A DNA stretch of 64,000 nt from Beijerinckiaceae bacterium (GTDB taxonomy: Bacteria; Pseudomonadota; Alphaproteobacteria; Rhizobiales; Beijerinckiaceae): positions 24,332 to 88,331 of the forward strand of contig CANJNI010000016.1 in the NCBI GenBank assembly GCA_947475995.1. The letters are read 5' to 3'. Below, piece by piece: positions 55,331 through 63,852 of the stretch (its first letter is position 1; every line of letters starts with the position of its first letter). The notes beneath the pieces are model-generated. The model ran no database searches. It had not been told where the DNA came from and saw only the letters and a program-made list of their open reading frames with translations. The position numbers and the translations under genes were made by a program.

Positions 55331-56239
55331 TTAAGCCCGGCCGCCGCGCGCGACGCGCTCGATTTCGGCGCGCACCAGCCGCTCGACCATGACGGGCAGA
55401 TTGTCGTCCAGCCAGTTCTTGAGCATGGGGCGCAGCATTTCGCGCACCATGTCTTCCATCAGGCTCTTGTCCTGAAACAGCATGGTGGTGGCGAGCGTCT
55501 GGAACGAAGAGGCGATGCTGGCGTCGGCGGTCGGCGACAGCAAGGCGTCGGCTGCAATGGCGCGGGCCTGAAAAGCGTCGGATGCGGGGCTCTGCGCCTC
55601 CGGTTCGACGGGCGCGGGCGACGGCATGGCGGCGACACGCTCCAGCACAGATGCGGCGGCGGGAAACGCGCGCTCCAGCGAGGGAAACGGGCTGACGGGC
55701 GGCTGAACCGGAGCGCTGGCGATATTCTCTTCCGCCACGACATGAATTTCGGGCGCAGCGGACTCGATATCCTCCATCGCGACCGCCACGGGCGGCGCTA
55801 CATCCGGCGGCGGCTCGGCGACGGGCGGCTGAACCGGGATGGCGGCAGGCATGGACTTGTCTTCCGTCCGCACCGGCGGAATCACCGGCCGCACGGGCGG
55901 CGGGGGGAAGAAGGGTTTGGGTTCGGGCGGTGCGAAGGCGTTCTCGGGGGCCTTCTCGATTGACGGCTCCAGCGCACGGCGGAGGCGTTCCACCGCGTTG
56001 CCCAGATCGGCCGGAGACGTCGGCCGGCGAGTGATGACCGATTCGGTCAGGGGCGGCGGTGGGGGAGGCAAGGGATTGACGGCGGCTTCCGCCGCCTTGG
56101 CGACCATCTGTCCCTGATCTTCGGAAATGATGCGGCGAATGGAGGCGAGAATCTCGTCCATGGATGGCTCATGGCGATCGGCGTCGGAACGACGGTCGGC
56201 CTCGGCCTTGGGCGACGGGATTGCTGCGGGTGCATTCAT
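55331..56239 (-). CDS. popZ: Polar organizing protein PopZ (DUF2497)
   Basis: PopZ self-assembles at cell poles and recruits the chromosome partition and cell-cycle machinery in alphaproteobacteria. The N-terminal helix EPSMDEILASIRRII (about 24-38) binds partners. A long proline-, glutamate- and alanine-rich disordered region follows, and the C-terminal oligomerisation helices (LRPMLKNWLDDNLPVMVERLVRAEIERVAR) are classic. At 302 residues it is longer than the Caulobacter protein because of the linker. It lies between tolC and valS, the common order. Confidence 0.92.
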   Translation of the reverse strand: MNAPAAIPSPKAEADRRSDADRHEPSMDEILASIRRIISEDQGQMVAKAAEAAVNPLPPPPPPLTESVITRRPTSPADLGNAVERLRRALEPSIEKAPENAFAPPEPKPFFPPPPVRPVIPPVRTEDKSMPAAIPVQPPVAEPPPDVAPPVAVAMEDIESAAPEIHVVAEENIASAPVQPPVSPFPSLERAFPAAASVLERVAAMPSPAPVEPEAQSPASDAFQARAIAADALLSPTADASIASSFQTLATTMLFQDKSLMEDMVREMLRPMLKNWLDDNLPVMVERLVRAEIERVARGGRA

Positions 56240-56396
56240 GGCGCTGGCGCTTCCAGTCGTTCAGCGAGATCCGAGGTGACACAGCGGACATGCGCTCCGC
56301 CGCGCCGCAAATCAACGCAAGTGATTTGCCTTTACACAAGAAAGACTGAGTCAGCGCGATTACGAATGCAAGCGGCTTGCGGGACGCTGACAGTCG

Positions 56397-57845
56397 TCAG
56401 CGCCCGTCCGGCGTGCCGATGCCCCACCACTTGTCCTTGACCTGATCGTAATGGATCGTCGGGTCGTAGCGGTCGACCTTGAGGCCGAGCGTGCCTGCCG
56501 ACAGGCGACCGGTGGCCGACACGAGCGCGTAGGAGCCCACCACGCGGTCACGCTGTGCGGTGATGAGATTCACACGCGCATTCAGCAGCAATTGTTGAGC
56601 GTTCAGCACGTCGAGCGTCGTGCGCTGGCCGACCTTCGCTTCCTCGCGGATGCCGGCGAGCGCGATTTCGTTGGAGCGCACGGCGGCCTGCGTCGCCTCG
56701 ATGATGAGACGCGAATTCGACCATGTGTTGAAGGCCGAAACGGCGGTGGCGCGCACGGATTCGCGCGCCAGATCGGCCTGCAGGCGAACCTGACCGTAAA
56801 CTTCCTTCGACTGGCGCACGTTGGTGGTCGCGGTGCCGCCGTCATAGAGCGGCATGCTGAGCGATGCGACGATCGACGACGTCAGGGCGCGCGAGTTCGG
56901 CGTGTTGTTGCCCTCGTAACGCTTGTTGATGAGACCGGTCAGGTTGACGGTCGGCAGCAGGACGCCTTCAGCAAGCTTCACGGCCAGTTCGGCGGCGTCT
57001 GCGGCATGAAGCGCGGCCTGCACCTGCGGGTGTTCGCGCAAGGCCTGGGTGGTCGCCTGCGCAAGCGTCTTCGGCACAATGGTTTCGAGCGGACGAGCGG
57101 CTTCGAGGCTCTTCGCATCGAGGCCGATCAACTGGCGATAGACGGCCAGCGAATTCTGCAGGTTCGACTGCGCCACGAATGCGTCCGACTGGCCCTGCGC
57201 GAGCGCGGCCTCGGATTGCGCCACGTCGGTGCGCGTCACTTCGCCGACGCGGAAACGATCCGTGGTCTGCTTCAATTGCTGCTGGAGAACCTGAATGTTG
57301 TTCTGGCGCAGGTTCTGGATGGCGGTGTCGCGCAGCACGTTCATATAAGCGACGGCAGCGGCGTTCAGCACGTTCTGCTCGCTCGTCCTCAGGGTTTCGC
57401 GCGACTGGAAGACCTGCGAGTCAGCCTGCCGGATGCCGTTGACGGTGCGGTTGCCGTTGTAAAGGTTCTGGACAATGGCGAGCTGGTAGCCGCCCGGGTC
57501 CGTGTGGGTCCGGCTGATGCGGCCGGGCACGCGCGCATCATTGAACTGCATGCCGAAATCGGTCGTGGCGGTGATCGTGGGACGAAATCCAGCCGTGGCC
57601 TTGGGGATGTTCTCATCCACGCTGCGCGTGCCGGCGCGCTGCTGATTGAGGTCCGGGCTGCTCGAATAGGCTCGGGCCAAAGCGCCGGAAATTGTTTCGC
57701 CGACCGCCGTCGCCGGAACCAGACCGGCCAGCATGGTCGCGCCGAGCAATAGATTGCGTGCCAAAGTTGCGGGTTTCCGCGCAAAACGCGCAGACACGAA
57801 CGCAACGTCACACGCGCGACCGAACGCGCAGGACTCCCGCATCAC
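56397..57845 (-). CDS. tolC: TolC family outer membrane efflux protein
   Basis: The outer-membrane channel for type I secretion and efflux pumps. The protein has 482 residues with a long N-terminal leader and signal (to about VGE, residue 50). Two halves of the repeat each have the long helical hairpin and strand pattern (PTITATTDFGMQFND; TVNLTGLINKRYEGN). EEAKVGQRTTLDVLNAQQLLLNAR is the conserved helix before the C-terminus. The real start may be internal, since the first 28 residues look non-essential. popZ follows. Confidence 0.92.
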   Translation of the reverse strand: MMRESCAFGRACDVAFVSARFARKPATLARNLLLGATMLAGLVPATAVGETISGALARAYSSSPDLNQQRAGTRSVDENIPKATAGFRPTITATTDFGMQFNDARVPGRISRTHTDPGGYQLAIVQNLYNGNRTVNGIRQADSQVFQSRETLRTSEQNVLNAAAVAYMNVLRDTAIQNLRQNNIQVLQQQLKQTTDRFRVGEVTRTDVAQSEAALAQGQSDAFVAQSNLQNSLAVYRQLIGLDAKSLEAARPLETIVPKTLAQATTQALREHPQVQAALHAADAAELAVKLAEGVLLPTVNLTGLINKRYEGNNTPNSRALTSSIVASLSMPLYDGGTATTNVRQSKEVYGQVRLQADLARESVRATAVSAFNTWSNSRLIIEATQAAVRSNEIALAGIREEAKVGQRTTLDVLNAQQLLLNARVNLITAQRDRVVGSYALVSATGRLSAGTLGLKVDRYDPTIHYDQVKDKWWGIGTPDGR

Positions 57846-58085
57846 TCAACCTCGTCACAGAAAAACGACCGACTGGGTCAAACGCACTGGAACACGCGTA
57901 CGATGGAGGCGATTCGCCGATCCACATATGCGATCTTAACGAAGCGTTTAGCAATTGGGACCCGCGCGGAAAATTTCACACAGCTTTCTCGAAGAGCGAT
58001 TCGAGTTACCCACAGCATTTGTGCAACAGCGGGGCCTGTGCGGGCAGCGAATCGGGCGCCGCAGCGCCCAAGCCATCGCAGAATT

Positions 58086-59174
58086 CTAGCGGAAGATCTC
58101 GCGGTTGAGTTCAGCGCCGCGCACCAGCAGCTTCTCTTCTTCTTCCGCAGTCAGAACCAGCTCTTTCTTGCCGCTGCGCGCCGGAACGATCCAGTCGAGT
58201 TCGGGGGAAGCCTTGAGCGCCGGATGGCCCGGAGGATATTGCCGGTCGCGCAGGATCGCCTGACCGCCGTCCTTGTCCATCATGTAATCGATCAAGAGCA
58301 TGGCCGCATGCGGGTGCGGCGCGCCCTTCACGAGGCCATAGACCGTGCTTTTCGAGATCACCGGATCGGTCGCAATGCCGTTGACCGGCGCGCCCATCGC
58401 CTTGCTGAGCGCAATATGATGCATCGACATGCTGACCCCGATTGGGAACTCACCCGCAATGACCTGATCCAGCACGGCGCGAACGCTGCCGGGGAGGATC
58501 TTGATGTTCTGGGCGGCGAGCCGCTTCAGATAGGCGACCGCCTTCTCCTCGCCCCACAGGCGGGTGAGATGCATGATGACGCGCACATTGCCGGTCTCTG
58601 ACGAATCCGACCAGGTGAGCTTGTCCTTCCATTTCGGATCGAGCAGGTCTTCCCACGTCTTGGGCGCTTCGGCGTCCTTCACCATCGAGGTGTTCCACGC
58701 GATTCCCTGCCAGGAATTGCGCTGCGCCACCCAGATGCGGCCGGGGCCGACATTCTGCTCTCCCATCTCGGCCAGAAGCGGCGAGTTGAAGGGGGCGGCC
58801 ACATTGGCGTTCTGGAAGGACGACACATTGTCGGCCATGACCACATCGGCAAAGATGCTGCGCGCCTGCTGTTCGAGCATGATCCGCTGGAGCAGTTGCT
58901 GACCCGCCGCTCGGATCGATTCCACCTTCACGAAGGGGTATTTCTTCTGGAATCCGTCAATGATGGGCTGACCGACCTGATCGACGATCATCGTGTGGTA
59001 GAAGGTGACCTTGCCTTCCTTCTTCGCGCCCTCTTCGAGAATCTTCTGGCGGTCTGGTCCTTGCAGGTTCGCGACTTCCTCGAACGTCAACGCCTGCGCG
59101 GATGCGCATACGCCCATAGCGACCAGCGCGAGCGCCGCAATATTCCGAATCCTGCTGAAGCCAGTCGCCATCAA
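58086..59174 (-). CDS. Orphan ABC-type extracellular solute-binding protein B
   Basis: A 362-residue binding protein with a signal peptide ending at SAQA-LT (about residue 28), paralogous to the gene at 51372. Shared landmarks are LQGPDRQKILEEGAKKEGKVTFYHTM at the mature start, DQVIAGEFPIGVSMSMHH in the middle and PHPHAAMLLIDYMMDKDGGQ near the end. It stands between tolC and the PCMT-type gene, which adjoin in many relatives. No transport partners are nearby and the ligand is unknown. Confidence 0.85.
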   Translation of the reverse strand: MMATGFSRIRNIAALALVAMGVCASAQALTFEEVANLQGPDRQKILEEGAKKEGKVTFYHTMIVDQVGQPIIDGFQKKYPFVKVESIRAAGQQLLQRIMLEQQARSIFADVVMADNVSSFQNANVAAPFNSPLLAEMGEQNVGPGRIWVAQRNSWQGIAWNTSMVKDAEAPKTWEDLLDPKWKDKLTWSDSSETGNVRVIMHLTRLWGEEKAVAYLKRLAAQNIKILPGSVRAVLDQVIAGEFPIGVSMSMHHIALSKAMGAPVNGIATDPVISKSTVYGLVKGAPHPHAAMLLIDYMMDKDGGQAILRDRQYPPGHPALKASPELDWIVPARSGKKELVLTAEEEEKLLVRGAELNREIFR

Positions 59175-59266
59175 TTCCTCCCTGCGCCGCTCTCTGGCGG
59201 CTCGTGGGCGAATCCTATCAACATGCCGTCAAACGCGCGACATGCTTTTGCGGCCTAGCCGAACTG

Positions 59267-59929
59267 TCAGAACGCGAAGGCCGGGGCCTCGGCGAATTCC
59301 GCCATCACGACGCCGCCGGCCGGGAACAGGCGGCGGGAGCCGAGGTCGTCGCCGACCTTGTCATACCGGATGGCCTGACCGCTCGCGGCTTCGATGCAGA
59401 CCAGACGGCCCCGGTCGACAAGCTGCGCCAGAAGCGGCTCAAGACCGGCGGCCACCGCGCCGTTGATCAGGATGGCGTCGTAGGGCGCATTGGCCGGGTG
59501 GCCGGCAGCGAGCGGGCCGGTCGCGACGGTCACGTTGGACAGGCCGCCATCCGCAAAACTGCGCCGGGCGGCGTCCGATATGGCAGGATCGGACTCCAGC
59601 GCCGTCACATGGGCGCAGAGGCCTGCCATGACGGCCGCCGAATAGCCGCAGCCGCCACCCACATCGAGAACCTTGTCGGTCGGCTTGAGAGCCAGAGCCT
59701 GAATCATCCGGGCCAGCACCAGCGGGACCAGCAACTTGCGGGGCGAAGCGCCCGGAATGGTCAGTACGGCGTCCGAATAGGCCAGCGGCCTGAGGCGATC
59801 GGGCACGAACAATTCACGCGGCACATGCCCCATGCGGTCAATCAGCACCTGATCGGTCACGTCGAAGGTCCGCACCTGACAATCCACCATGGTCTGGCGC
59901 TGGCGGGCGAATGTCGCGGAATCTGTCAT
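59267..59929 (-). CDS. Protein-L-isoaspartate O-methyltransferase family protein
   Basis: A 220-residue class I methyltransferase of the PCMT type, which repairs isoaspartyl damage. Motif I is VLDVGGGCGYSAAVMA, preceded by PGASPRKLLVPLVLARMIQAL. The N-terminal MVDCQVRTFDVTDQVLIDRMGHVPRELFVP is typical of the alphaproteobacterial branch next to tolC. The catalytic serine/threonine region is changed relative to E. coli Pcm (TIPGAS instead of ISQP), so repair activity is not certain. Confidence 0.85.
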   Translation of the reverse strand: MTDSATFARQRQTMVDCQVRTFDVTDQVLIDRMGHVPRELFVPDRLRPLAYSDAVLTIPGASPRKLLVPLVLARMIQALALKPTDKVLDVGGGCGYSAAVMAGLCAHVTALESDPAISDAARRSFADGGLSNVTVATGPLAAGHPANAPYDAILINGAVAAGLEPLLAQLVDRGRLVCIEAASGQAIRYDKVGDDLGSRRLFPAGGVVMAEFAEAPAFAF

Positions 59930-60016
59930 GGGCCGCAGTCCTGCAAATGTGCGAATGCGGGCTTATAGGCCCGCCCCTCGCCCATTGTCCATGCGGCTTG
60001 CTGCGCTGCGATATGC

Positions 60017-61519
60017 TCAAATCGTCTGGTTGTATGCGCCGACTTCGGGATGCCGGCGGATGACGGCGTCGACCGCGTGGAACATGGCGCGCATATGGGC
60101 CTCGGCGGCCGGGCTTTCGACCACCACGACCAGTTCGGGCTTGTTGGAGGAGGCGCGCACCAATCCCCACGTGCCGTCCTCGACCGTGATGCGCACGCCG
60201 TTCACCGTCACCACGTCGATGATCTTCTGGCCGATCAGCTTTTCGCCACTGGCGAACATCTTCTGGAAATGCGCCACGATCTGGTCGACCACGCCGTATT
60301 TCACCTCGTCCCCGCAATGGGGCGACATGGTGGGCGAGCCCCAGGTCTTCGGCAGCGCCGTGTAGAGATCGGCCATCGACTTGTCCGGATTGCGGTCGAG
60401 CATTTCGAGCACATGAATGGCGGTCAGCAGGCCGTCGTCATAGCCGCGCCCGACGGGCGTATTGAAGAAGAAGTGCCCGGACTTCTCGAAGCCCGCCAGC
60501 GCCTTCAGGTCGCTCACCCGGCGCTTGATGTAGGAATGGCCGGTCTTGTAATAATCCGTCTTGACGCCCAGCGCCTGCAGGGCCGGGTCGGACGAGAACA
60601 GGCCCGTGGACTTCACGTCCACCACGAATTGCGCGCCCGGATAGAGCTTCGACAGGTCGCGCGCCAGCATGACGCCGATCTTGTCGGCGAAGATTTCCTC
60701 GCCGTGATTGTCCACCACCCCGCAACGGTCGCCATCGCCGTCGAAGCCGAGGCCGACGTCTGCGCCCGTCCTGCGCACCTCATGCGCGATGGCGTGCAGC
60801 ATTTCCATGTCTTCGGGATTGGGATTGTAGCGCGGGAACGTGTAGTCGGGCTCGACATCCAGCGGCACGACCTCGCAGCCGAGCGCTTCCAGCATCTTCG
60901 GCGCAAAGGCCCCGGCAGTGCCGTTGCCGCAGGCCGCCACGACCTTCAGCTTGCGCTTCAGCTTGGGCCGGTCCAGCAGGTCGGCGATGTAGATGTCGGC
61001 AAAATTCTCGACAAAGCGATAGCCGCCGCCGTCCGCATAGCGGAACTTGCCGCCCAGAACGATCTCCTTCAGGCGGGTCATCTCGTCCGGCCCGAAAGTG
61101 ACGGGGCGCTGCGCGCCCATCTTGACGCCGGTCCAGCCATTGTCGTTGTGCGAGGCCGTCACCATCGCGACCGCCGGGCAGTCCAGCGCGAACTGGGCGA
61201 AATAGGCCATGGGCGACAGGGCGAGGCCGATATCGTGGACCTTCACGCCGCCCGCCATCAGGCCGGTCACCATGGCGTATTTGATCGAGGCCGAGTACGA
61301 GCGGTAATCGTGGCCGGTGGCGAGTTTGGGCTCCACGCCCATCTCGTGCAGCAGGGTCGCGAGGCCCAGCCCCAGCGCCTGCACGCCCATCAGGTTGATT
61401 TCCTCGCCGAACAGCCAGCGGGCGTCATATTCCCGGAACCCGGTCGCCTTGACCATCGGGGCGGATTCATAGGCAAACGTATTGGGCTTCAGGGAGGCGG
61501 CGGGGGTCGGATAGGTCAT
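60017..61519 (-). CDS. Phosphomannomutase/phosphoglucomutase
   Basis: A 500-residue alpha-D-phosphohexomutase, supplying mannose 1-phosphate or glucose 1-phosphate for envelope polysaccharides. The active-site phosphoserine loop is MVTASHNDNGWTG, the metal site is FDGDGDRCGVVD, the sugar-binding loop is EKSGHFFF, and the C-terminal phosphate-binding domain has GTWGLVRASSNKPELVV. This set matches ManB/AlgC-type bifunctional enzymes. It is a single gene. Confidence 0.92.
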   Translation of the reverse strand: MTYPTPAASLKPNTFAYESAPMVKATGFREYDARWLFGEEINLMGVQALGLGLATLLHEMGVEPKLATGHDYRSYSASIKYAMVTGLMAGGVKVHDIGLALSPMAYFAQFALDCPAVAMVTASHNDNGWTGVKMGAQRPVTFGPDEMTRLKEIVLGGKFRYADGGGYRFVENFADIYIADLLDRPKLKRKLKVVAACGNGTAGAFAPKMLEALGCEVVPLDVEPDYTFPRYNPNPEDMEMLHAIAHEVRRTGADVGLGFDGDGDRCGVVDNHGEEIFADKIGVMLARDLSKLYPGAQFVVDVKSTGLFSSDPALQALGVKTDYYKTGHSYIKRRVSDLKALAGFEKSGHFFFNTPVGRGYDDGLLTAIHVLEMLDRNPDKSMADLYTALPKTWGSPTMSPHCGDEVKYGVVDQIVAHFQKMFASGEKLIGQKIIDVVTVNGVRITVEDGTWGLVRASSNKPELVVVVESPAAEAHMRAMFHAVDAVIRRHPEVGAYNQTI

Positions 61520-61599
61520 CGGGAGGCCTTTGAACGCGACGGTTTAGCCTCTTATGCCGGGTTTGGGATTAATTTTCGTCGAACGTGGGCGCGGATGGT

Positions 61600-61644
61600 C
61601 CCCTCCCTGGCCCTCCCCGACGAGCGGGGAGGGCTAGGGAGGGG
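61600..61644. repeat. Long GC palindrome
   Basis: CCCCTCCC-TG-GCCCTCCCC (61600-61618) pairs with GGGGAGGGC-TA-GGGAGGGG (61627-61644) apart from a small mismatch, around a short loop. It lacks T-runs, so it looks like a dispersed repeat unit rather than a terminator. Confidence 0.6.
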
Positions 61645-61669
61645 CCTTCGTGCTTTGAAGGCTCCACAC

Positions 61670-62560
61670 TCAGATCAGATGCGCGTCCCTATAGGCCCGC
61701 ACCGCGCCTTCGTGGAGCGGTACGCCTTCAAACTCGAGCGCGCCCTGCCCGTCTGTCTTCATCGGCAAAAACAGATCCGGCAGGCCGGTGTAGAGCGCGT
61801 TCAGGCTCACCAGTTCGTCGGCGTGCTGCTGGATGATGGAAGCGACCTGCCGCACCATTTCGGCTTCGGCGCGGGCGTGCGTGACCAGCAGGTTCACCAC
61901 GGCGGGTTGCGCAATATCTTCCGTCAGGCCGCGGAGCGCGCCCTTGCGCATGATGGTCTTTTGATAAATCGGACATTCCCGCAGGACGGTCGCCAGATCT
62001 TCGGGCGCATAAGGCACGACGCGAATGTCGGCGTCGCGGTCGAGAGCGGTCATCACCTCGTTGGGAATCGGGCATTGCAGTTGCGCGTCGACCAGACCGG
62101 TCGCGAGCGCCTGCGCGCCCGTGGCGAAATCCATGAAGAACGGCGTGAAATCCGAGAACCCGATCTTCAGCGCGCCGAAGATCGACCTGGCGTGCTGGTG
62201 CACGCCGCTGCGCTCCGCTCCCACGCTGACGCGCTTGCCGCGCATGTCCGCGACCGTCCGGATGGGGGAATCTTTCAGCGTGATGAAGAACATCGGCCCC
62301 GCATTCATGGGCGCGACCATGCGCAGGTCGATGGGCTGTTCGAACGGCGGCTCGCCCCGCTTGGCCTTGCCGATCCAGTTCGCAGGCATGTAGCCGAAGT
62401 CGATGTCGCCACGATCCAGGCGGCCGGCGTTCTGGATGCTGGCGGTCTCGGACCGGAGAATTTCGACGGGGCCGTTCACACCATGCTTTTCGAGTACCTG
62501 CTTCAACGCAAGCCCTTGCGCCATAAAGGTGCTATTGTGTTCGGCAGTTCCGATGCGCAT
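61670..62560 (-). CDS. TAXI-type solute-binding protein without visible signal peptide
   Basis: A 296-residue protein of the TAXI/NMT1 periplasmic-binding fold. It begins RIGTAEHNSTFMAQG where others have RIGTGGxxGTYxPxG, followed by VGAERSGVHQHARSIF and the late PDLFLPMKTDGQGAL. The start at 62560 puts this strand at the very N-terminus, leaving no signal peptide. The upstream frame is unrelated in character and no ribosome-binding site is obvious. It has no TRAP membrane subunits nearby. Confidence 0.75.
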   Translation of the reverse strand: MRIGTAEHNSTFMAQGLALKQVLEKHGVNGPVEILRSETASIQNAGRLDRGDIDFGYMPANWIGKAKRGEPPFEQPIDLRMVAPMNAGPMFFITLKDSPIRTVADMRGKRVSVGAERSGVHQHARSIFGALKIGFSDFTPFFMDFATGAQALATGLVDAQLQCPIPNEVMTALDRDADIRVVPYAPEDLATVLRECPIYQKTIMRKGALRGLTEDIAQPAVVNLLVTHARAEAEMVRQVASIIQQHADELVSLNALYTGLPDLFLPMKTDGQGALEFEGVPLHEGAVRAYRDAHLI

Positions 62561-62677
62561 GACGCGGCCCGATGTTGTTTCCGTCCCGGCCCGATCTATT
62601 GCAGCTAACGGGTGGGCTGTCACGATGCGGCGGCCCGGCGTTGCGCGGTCCATCGCCGCGCTTGAAAGTGGAGTCAT

Positions 62678-63703
62678 TTGCGGTTGGAGGCCCCCGACGT
62701 CGAACTGGTCCGGTTGAACGCTGACGCAGCTGGCGGCAGCGTCGCGGTGGCGCAGCCCCCACTTGATCTGCGGTGGCCGGGTCCATCGGCTGCGCGGCGG
62801 AATGCGGTTTCGCTGGCTGCCATTCTGGTCGCCTCCATCGCCCTGCACGGGTTGCTGGCGGTGGGGCTGGACTGGTTCGATCGTCTGGTGAGCGAACCAG
62901 GGCAGACGTCCGAGCAAGAGATTCCGGTCGAAATCGTCGACGAAATTCCGTCGGAACAGAGAGCCGAACAACAAAAGCCGGAGGCGTCTCCGGCCGAGGC
63001 CGCGCAGACTGCGCCTCGGCAGGAAGCTGCGGCGCAAGCACGGCCTGAACCGCCCAAGGCTCCGGAGCCCGCGCCGCAAGCAGCCCGGCAGCAGCCTGCC
63101 CCCGCGCAAACCCAACCGCCCGCCCCGCAGCAACCCCCGGCGCCGCCAGCTCCGACGCCACAGCCTTTACCGACCGTGCAGCCCCCCACACCGGCTGTGC
63201 AGACGCCGCCAGTTCCGGCAGAGCCACCTCCGTTGCGGCAGGCGCTGGCGGAACCGCCGCGTGCGCGCGAAGTCGCGGCTCCGACGAGACCGGACGGCGC
63301 CACCCGCGCCGACGATGGCCTGCCCCCGCCTGCCGCGCCGCCGCCAAGCGTTGCGGGAATCCTGTTCCTTCCCGAAACATTCCGGATGGCGGCGACGCCG
63401 GGCCCGGCTGCGTCCAAGGAAGAGCTCGACAGCTACAAGAGCGTGGTGTTCCAGCGCGTGATCAGCAATCGGCAGTTTCCAGAATCCGCCCGTCGACGCG
63501 GCGCGAGCGGCGTTGCGGTCGTGTCCTTCGTGCTGGATGCGGCGGGCAATCTGGCGGGGGCGAGCCTGTTGCGCACGACCGGGCACGGCGATCTGGACGC
63601 CGAGGCCATCGCGATGGTGAAGCGCTCGGCGCCGTTCCCGAAGCCACCGCCGGGCGCGGTGCTGACCTTCACGCCGCTGATTGAATTCGGGCGCGAAGAA
63701 TGA
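62678..63703 (+). CDS. TonB family protein
   Basis: A 341-residue protein that transmits inner-membrane energy to outer-membrane receptors, or acts as a TonB-like linker. One membrane helix (about 43-63) follows a 40-residue cytoplasmic part. A long proline/alanine/glutamine-rich periplasmic spacer (about 95-235) leads to the TonB C-terminal domain (about 255-341: YPESAR-like FPESARRRGASGVAVVSFVLDAAGNL). The start is TTG at 62678 with GTGGAG upstream. No exbB/exbD is in the window. Confidence 0.85.
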   Translation: MRLEAPDVELVRLNADAAGGSVAVAQPPLDLRWPGPSAARRNAVSLAAILVASIALHGLLAVGLDWFDRLVSEPGQTSEQEIPVEIVDEIPSEQRAEQQKPEASPAEAAQTAPRQEAAAQARPEPPKAPEPAPQAARQQPAPAQTQPPAPQQPPAPPAPTPQPLPTVQPPTPAVQTPPVPAEPPPLRQALAEPPRAREVAAPTRPDGATRADDGLPPPAAPPPSVAGILFLPETFRMAATPGPAASKEELDSYKSVVFQRVISNRQFPESARRRGASGVAVVSFVLDAAGNLAGASLLRTTGHGDLDAEAIAMVKRSAPFPKPPPGAVLTFTPLIEFGREE

Positions 63704-63771
63704 AAGCTTGACAATTAAAAAAGCCCGCCCGTAATATTAAATTTCTCGGATTTACTAAACGGGAGGTTCGT

Positions 63772-63852
63772 TTGAAAATAATAATTGCTATTTCTCTAGC
63801 GACTCTAACTGTCGGTTGCGCAAAGGTACCAGAAGTGGCTCGGTTTGTTTGA
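63772..63852 (+). CDS. Very small predicted lipoprotein
   Basis: A 26-residue frame starting with TTG, with GGAGG about five bases upstream. It encodes MKIIIAISLATLTVGC followed by AKVPEVARFV. LTVGC is a lipobox, so the mature peptide would be about 11 residues attached to lipid at the cysteine. The area is AT-rich compared with the rest (23 of 60 G+C at 63721-63780 by hand count). Its stop overlaps the start of the next frame. Confidence 0.5.
   Translation: MKIIIAISLATLTVGCAKVPEVARFV

Noticed and set aside
60050..62608. An 852-codon plus-strand frame opposite the phosphohexomutase and TAXI genes
   Set aside because: It spans two real minus-strand genes and their gap, with shadow composition.
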